Under the pieces are notes generated by a model that worked only from the letters and a program-made list of their open reading frames with translations, made no database searches and was not told the DNA's origin. From Singulisphaera sp. GP187 (GTDB taxonomy: Bacteria; Planctomycetota; Phycisphaerae; Phycisphaerales; SM1A02), in contig CAMDEL010000045.1 in NCBI GenBank assembly GCA_945896765.1, positions 1 to 9,700 on the forward strand: a stretch of DNA of 9,700 bases, read 5' to 3'. Numbering within the stretch: position 1 is the stretch's first letter; each line of letters starts with the position of its first letter. The position numbers and the translations under genes were made by a program. Positions 6,323 to 9,700 of the stretch are shown piece after piece.

Positions 6323-6386
6323 GGAAAAAGTAAATCTCACTGACTGACCCACACATTGAGCGCTCCAACAAAGGAGGTCGCAAATC

Positions 6387-6414
6387 AATTTACCCCAACA
6401 TCTTGTGGTGGCAA
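6387..6414 (-). promoter_or_regulatory. Predicted dcd-nrdJ promoter
   Basis: On the minus strand TTGCCA (6414-6409, 5 of 6 to the sigma-70 -35) and TAAATT (6392-6387, 4 of 6 to the -10) are separated by exactly 16 bases. Transcription would start near 6380, giving a leader of about 80 bases before dcd. The 16-base spacer coincides with one of the two NrdR-box-like palindromes. No experimental evidence; the -10 is imperfect. Confidence 0.45.
6393..6408. promoter_or_regulatory. NrdR-box-like palindrome A
   Basis: The core CAACATCTTG (6396-6405) matches 8 of 10 positions of the NrdR core CwATATaTwG as I remember it (full consensus acaCwAtATaTwGtgt). It fills the -35/-10 spacer of the predicted dcd promoter, so a bound repressor would block RNA polymerase. 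NrdR is the ATP/dATP-sensing repressor of ribonucleotide reductase operons. Its box is usually paired with a second one, as seen here at 6426-6441. Confidence 0.5.
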
Positions 6415-6431
6415 TAGCAAATCCACCACAA
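6403..6431. repeat. 9-bp inverted repeat linking the two boxes
   Basis: TTGTGGTGG (6403-6411) and CCACCACAA (6423-6431) form a perfect inverted repeat around 11 bases. It joins the inner half of palindrome A to the outer half of palindrome B, so the whole control region has dyad symmetry. It could be an operator or simply follow from the mirrored boxes; as RNA it is upstream of the predicted dcd start site. Confidence 0.8.
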
Positions 6432-6441
6432 TATCTAGAAT
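6426..6441. promoter_or_regulatory. NrdR-box-like palindrome B
   Basis: The core CAATATCTAG (6429-6438) matches 9 of 10 positions of the remembered NrdR core. It is 33 bases centre to centre from palindrome A, near three helical turns; reported pairs are usually about 31-32. The two cores agree with each other at 8 of 10 positions. It lies just upstream of the predicted dcd -35 element. Confidence 0.55.
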
Positions 6442-6538
6442 TTTATCGGACACAGACTTTTTGGTCTTAACCTCTTGTAAACACAAAGACTTGGGGTTGG
6501 ATTTGCCCACGAATGGTTGAAGATGCCTTGTGGACTGA

Positions 6539-6568
6539 TTGTCAGTTGGTGTCTCTTTCGCCTATTAG
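6539..6568 (+). promoter_or_regulatory. Predicted promoter of the helicase gene, leaderless
   Basis: TTGTCA (6539-6544, 5 of 6) and TATTAG (6563-6568, 4 of 6) are 18 bases apart. The expected start, 7-10 bases past the -10, falls at about 6575-6578, that is on the GTG start codon. No Shine-Dalgarno precedes that GTG, which fits a leaderless transcript. Confidence 0.4.
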
Positions 6569-6577
6569 ACTCCTTGG

Positions 6578-8851
6578 GTGGACGTCGATTCTCAGGAGCC
6601 GTGGCTGATTGATTTAACCGAAACTCAGCGGCAAGCGGTGACGCATTGTGGTGGGCCGCTCTTGGTTCTTGCAGGTCCAGGCTCTGGCAAAACACGCGTG
6701 ATTACACGCAGAATTGCCTGCAGAATCGCTGCGGGTGTTCCTGCGTGGCGGATCCTTGCGCTGACATTTACAAACAAAGCTGCGCGCGAAATGAAGGCTC
6801 GTGTCGATGCGCTGGTGCCCGCCGATGCACCAGGACGTCGTGGATTGGTCGTCAGTACATTTCACTCATTTTCTGCTGGAATTCTGCGCAGATATGGCCC
6901 CGAAAGTCTTGCTGCTGGCATTGGGCAGAAACCTCTTGCGCAAGAGTTTTCCATCTTCGACATGGATGATGCGCATGCAGTCATCAAAGCGGCGATCGGT
7001 CGAGCGAATCTCGAAACTGCGCAGTGGCAAGTTGGTTCGGTGGCAACCGAGATTTCTTCTGCGAAGAATCGTTTGCTTTCTGCTGCGGAATATGCGCAAA
7101 ATGCGCTTGATTTTCGCCAACGCACAATCGCTCGCATCTATGCGATCTATGAACAAGAGTTGGTGCGGCAAAACGCGCTTGACTTCGATGACTTGCTGAT
7201 GCGAACGGCTCGGATGCTTCGCGACGATCCTGCAGTTTTGGCGCAATTACAAGGGCGTTTTGCAGAAGTTCTCGTCGATGAATATCAAGATACGAATCAC
7301 GCGCAGTTCACGGTTGCGCATTCGATCGCTCGCGAGCATCGCAACATTTGTGTGGTCGGTGATCCCGATCAATCGATTTATGCCTGGCGTGGAGCGGATA
7401 TTTCAAACATTCTCGAATTTGAAGAGCATTATCCTGGTGCGACAGTTGTGCCACTGGGCGAGAATTTTCGTTCGACATCCCACATCGTCGCTGTTGCAGA
7501 TCAGTTGATTCGCCGCAATTCTGCCCGCCGACACAAGGATCTTTTTACGGGACTTGGCGAAGGAGTTCCGCCCAAAATAGCCATATTGTCTGATGAAACA
7601 TCCGAAGCGAATTATGTCATCGAAGAATTTCAGCGCGCAAATCGCGAAGGAATTCAGTGGAAAGAGATGGCAATTTTGTACCGGATGAATTCGCTCAGCC
7701 GCACGCTCGAGGATGCGCTGCGGCGGAGAAACATCCCATATGTCATTGCGCGCGGAACGGTTTTTTACGAACGACGAGAAGTCCGTGATACGTTGAGTTA
7801 TCTGCGTGCGCTGGTGAATCCATTTGATGAACAAGCGTTGCGACGAATTATCAATGTGCCTGCGCGTGGAATCGGCGCAACATCGATCAGCAAATGCGCT
7901 GCAGTGGCAGTCGCTCGGGGATGTTCGCTTCTTGAGGCGATGATGATGGCTCGACAAGCGGGAATTGCCGAGAGAACTGCAAAATCAATCGATGGACTTG
8001 TGATGGTGTTGGCTCGATATCGCAGCGAATTGGAGATCAAACCTGCGGAAAATCTTGGCCCATTCGTCGCTCGATTGATCACCGAGGCGGGACTCGAACG
8101 CGCAGCTGCTGCAATCGCAGATGACGATCAAGATGCTGCAGATCGCAAAGCAAATGTTCAAGAAGTCGCCAACGCCGCCAGCCTGTATGTGCTGCCGGAA
8201 TCTCAGCCAGATGCTCGCGCGCCGACGCTCGGCGATGCGCTGCGTGGTTTTCTCGAATCCGTCGCGCTCGTCGCAGATTCTGATGCTGTGGATCCGGAGC
8301 GTGGCGTTGTCACTTTGATGTCGTTGCACGCATCGAAGGGGCTGGAATTTCACACGGTTGCAATCGTGGGAATTGAAGAGGGTCTCTTGCCGCACGCGCG
8401 TTCAATGGATTCGCCGCAGGCAGTTGAAGAAGAACGCAGGCTTCTCTTCGTAGGCATCACTCGAAGCGAACGAAGTCTGCTGCTGACTTGCGCTGCAACT
8501 CGCGCGGTGCGCGGGCTTCGCATGCGCACAATCGAAAGTGGATTTCTACGAGAAATCAGTGGCGAAAATATTCAGCGCCTTGATCTGACAGAGCGCGTGG
8601 AATTTGAAGATGACGAAAGCGGGCAGGATGAAAATCGGCGGTATGCAGGTCGGCAGGGGGTTGGAGGTTCGCGCCGTGGTGGCGACGGTGGATTTCCCGC
8701 TGGGACCATCGTTCGTCATGCGCAGTTTGGTGTTGGAACTGTTGAAGAAGTTCTGCCGCGAGGAAGTTTGACGAGCGTTCGAGTTCGATTTCGAAGCGCG
8801 GGTGTGCGGACGCTGGTGTTGGAATATGCCAAGTTGGAAGTCATTGCGTGA
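6578..8851 (+). CDS. pcrA: UvrD/PcrA-type superfamily 1 DNA helicase
   Basis: This 757-residue ATP-dependent 3'-5' DNA helicase of the UvrD/PcrA/Rep group unwinds DNA in nucleotide excision and mismatch repair and clears stalled forks. Motifs in order: Q motif LTETQRQAV (13-21), Walker A AGPGSGKT (32-39), Ia TFTNKAAREM (63-72), Ib STFHSF (93-98), LDFDDLL (201-207), Walker B DEYQD (234-238), III GDPDQSIYAWRGAD (261-274), IV ENFRS (295-299), IVa GTVFYERREVRD (393-404), V LMSLHASKGLEF (580-591) and VI EEERRLLFVGITRSE (617-631). An acidic then Gly-rich linker (about 674-709) leads to a C-terminal Tudor-like module with IVRHAQFGVGTVEEV (711-725), typical of PcrA and known to contact RNA polymerase in that family. 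The GTG start is forced by the in-frame TAG at 6566; no ribosome binding site is seen. It is transcribed divergently from dcd. The UvrD versus PcrA naming is not resolved by sequence alone. Confidence 0.95.
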   Translation: MDVDSQEPWLIDLTETQRQAVTHCGGPLLVLAGPGSGKTRVITRRIACRIAAGVPAWRILALTFTNKAAREMKARVDALVPADAPGRRGLVVSTFHSFSAGILRRYGPESLAAGIGQKPLAQEFSIFDMDDAHAVIKAAIGRANLETAQWQVGSVATEISSAKNRLLSAAEYAQNALDFRQRTIARIYAIYEQELVRQNALDFDDLLMRTARMLRDDPAVLAQLQGRFAEVLVDEYQDTNHAQFTVAHSIAREHRNICVVGDPDQSIYAWRGADISNILEFEEHYPGATVVPLGENFRSTSHIVAVADQLIRRNSARRHKDLFTGLGEGVPPKIAILSDETSEANYVIEEFQRANREGIQWKEMAILYRMNSLSRTLEDALRRRNIPYVIARGTVFYERREVRDTLSYLRALVNPFDEQALRRIINVPARGIGATSISKCAAVAVARGCSLLEAMMMARQAGIAERTAKSIDGLVMVLARYRSELEIKPAENLGPFVARLITEAGLERAAAAIADDDQDAADRKANVQEVANAASLYVLPESQPDARAPTLGDALRGFLESVALVADSDAVDPERGVVTLMSLHASKGLEFHTVAIVGIEEGLLPHARSMDSPQAVEEERRLLFVGITRSERSLLLTCAATRAVRGLRMRTIESGFLREISGENIQRLDLTERVEFEDDESGQDENRRYAGRQGVGGSRRGGDGGFPAGTIVRHAQFGVGTVEEVLPRGSLTSVRVRFRSAGVRTLVLEYAKLEVIA

Positions 8852-8869
8852 AGTTTTTGCTTCAGCGCA
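8845..8869. other. Hairpin between the convergent genes
   Basis: TGCGTGAAG (8845-8853) can pair with CTTCA-G-CGCA (8860-8869) with one bulged G, around a loop of five T and one G. It overlaps the helicase stop codon and fills the 18-base gap before the end of the convergent peptidase gene. There is no T tract after it on either strand, so its role as a two-way terminator is doubtful. Confidence 0.3.
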
Positions 8870-9700
8870 CTAACGACACATTCCAGTCTGCCACATCATG
8901 AATGCCCATTGATCAGCTTGTTCTGCGATTCGATTTGCAAGTGGTTTTCCTTGTCCGTGTCCTGCGTTGCGATCGACCCAAAGCAGAATCGGATCATTGG
9001 CATCATCATTCGAGCTGAGCGCTTGCATGCGTGCCGCCATCTTGCGCGCATGGAGTGGATGAACGCGTGAATCATTTTCGCCGGCGGTAAACAAAACTGC
9101 GGGATACTTTGTTCCTTTGGTGACATGCTGGTATGGGCTGTACTTGCGAATCCATCCGAATTGTTCGGCGTCTTCGCTCGATCCATACTCTGGCACCCAG
9201 AACTTCGCGATCAAGAATTGTTGATATCGAATCATGTCAAGCAGTGGGACAGCGCTGATCGCCGCGCAAAAAAGATCTGGCCTCTGTGTGACTGCAACGC
9301 CAGTCAAGAGTCCGCCATTGGATCCACCTTGAATTGCAAGATGCTTTGAATTTGTAAACTTCGATGAGATCAACCACTCGGCGCACGCATAAAAATCATC
9401 AAATACATTTTGCTTGTTTGCACGCATTCCAGCTTTGTGCCAATCCTCTCCATATTCACTGCCGCCGCGAAGATTTGCAATCGCATAGACGCCGCCGCCT
9501 TCGTACCACGGCCAATTCGTTGCATTGAATGCTGGGTCGAGGCTGACATTAAATCCACCATAACCATAGAGAATTGTCGGGGATTCTCCGTTGAGCACAA
9601 GTCCCGCCTTGTGCACGATGAACATTGGAATCTTCGTGCCGTCCTTGCTTGTGACAAAGACCTGCGAAACCGTCACGCTTGATGGGTCGATCGGCACTGT
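8870..9700 (-). CDS. Prolyl oligopeptidase family peptidase (S9), C-terminal domain, partial
   Basis: The frame is open to the right edge, so only the last 275-276 residues are present. The GTG near 9697 is internal: the segment starts in the SVTVSQVFVTSKDGTKIPMFI strand that normally leads into the catalytic alpha/beta-hydrolase domain, and the N-terminal beta-propeller must lie beyond base 9700. Within the visible segment are the oxyanion-region YGYGGFN (44-50), NLRGGSEYGEDWHKAG (75-90), the nucleophile elbow GGSNGG with Ser126, ENDSRVHPLHARKM (207-220) with Asp209, and NAGHG (244-248) with His247, which completes the triad. These features match S9A prolyl endopeptidases, serine enzymes that cut short peptides after proline. 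Whether it is secreted cannot be told without the N-terminus. It converges with the helicase gene, 18 bases away. Confidence 0.93.
   Translation of the reverse strand, partial: TVPIDPSSVTVSQVFVTSKDGTKIPMFIVHKAGLVLNGESPTILYGYGGFNVSLDPAFNATNWPWYEGGGVYAIANLRGGSEYGEDWHKAGMRANKQNVFDDFYACAEWLISSKFTNSKHLAIQGGSNGGLLTGVAVTQRPDLFCAAISAVPLLDMIRYQQFLIAKFWVPEYGSSEDAEQFGWIRKYSPYQHVTKGTKYPAVLFTAGENDSRVHPLHARKMAARMQALSSNDDANDPILLWVDRNAGHGQGKPLANRIAEQADQWAFMMWQTGMCR

Larger units (their letters stand above)
6300..6577. other. Divergent control region between dcd and the helicase gene
   Basis: This gene-free stretch of 278 bases is more A+T-rich than its flanks. It holds the dcd leader (6300-6380), the predicted dcd promoter with two NrdR-box-like palindromes (6387-6441), a stretch with no recognised element (about 6442-6538), and the predicted helicase promoter (6539-6568). 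I found no convincing small ORF in it. Confidence 0.8.

Noticed and set aside
6370..6378. Perfect Shine-Dalgarno AAAGGAGGT on the plus strand
   Set aside because: No start codon and open frame follow at a usable distance. It is more interesting as ACCTCCTTT in the minus-strand dcd leader.
6435..6695. 86-codon minus-strand frame across the helicase start
   Set aside because: It overlaps the predicted promoters and the conserved N-terminus of the helicase and has no family features.
1..9700. CRISPR array, insertion sequence, tRNA or phage genes
   Set aside because: No regularly spaced repeats with spacers, transposase or phage motifs, or tRNA-like T-arm sequences were seen. The only tandem repeats are in-frame within nrdJ.

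Overview
The window looks like chromosomal core sequence of a bacterium with about 50% G+C, rich in GATC/TCGA-type words. The long class II ribonucleotide reductase with a VER-repeat linker, the 'NTTPLPAKIYANEG' style dCTP deaminase, the DUF3754 membrane protein and the Dabb-type lipoprotein together suggest a planctomycete-like lineage, perhaps Phycisphaerae. That assignment is inference from remembered family sequences and is tentative. I see no rRNA, tRNA, insertion sequence, prophage or CRISPR array.

Layout from left to right. Positions 1-276 (minus) hold the N-terminal part of a secreted lipoprotein with the start of a Dabb barrel; it runs off the left edge. Positions 286-1548 (minus) hold a DUF3754 two-helix membrane protein, 9 bases upstream of the lipoprotein and probably translationally coupled to it. 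Positions 1549-1617 hold two tandem hairpins, the second followed by seven T on the minus strand, forming a terminator for the genes to the right. Positions 1618-1887 hold either an 89-codon small gene or a structured RNA 3' region. Positions 1878-5606 (minus) hold nrdJ and 5700-6299 (minus) hold dcd. The divergent intergenic region 6300-6577 carries a predicted dcd promoter, two NrdR-box-like palindromes and a predicted leaderless promoter for the next gene. Positions 6578-8851 (plus) hold a UvrD/PcrA helicase. It converges with a prolyl-oligopeptidase-type peptidase at 8870-9700 (minus), whose 5' part lies beyond the right edge.

dcd and nrdJ form a deoxynucleotide-supply unit. NrdJ reduces ribonucleotides with adenosylcobalamin, and Dcd deaminates dCTP to dUTP, the precursor of dTMP. 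One of the two NrdR-like boxes exactly fills the spacer between the predicted -35 and -10 elements of the dcd promoter, which suggests repression of the whole unit by NrdR when dNTPs are ample. The other genes have no obvious functional link to this pathway, apart from the helicase's general role in DNA repair and replication.

I did not find a clear undescribed multi-gene system. The points most worth checking are regulatory: the NrdR box pair, the structured stretch between nrdJ and the DUF3754 gene, hairpins that cover ribosome binding sites (before the lipoprotein gene and before dcd), and two recent-looking tandem duplications in the NrdJ linker.
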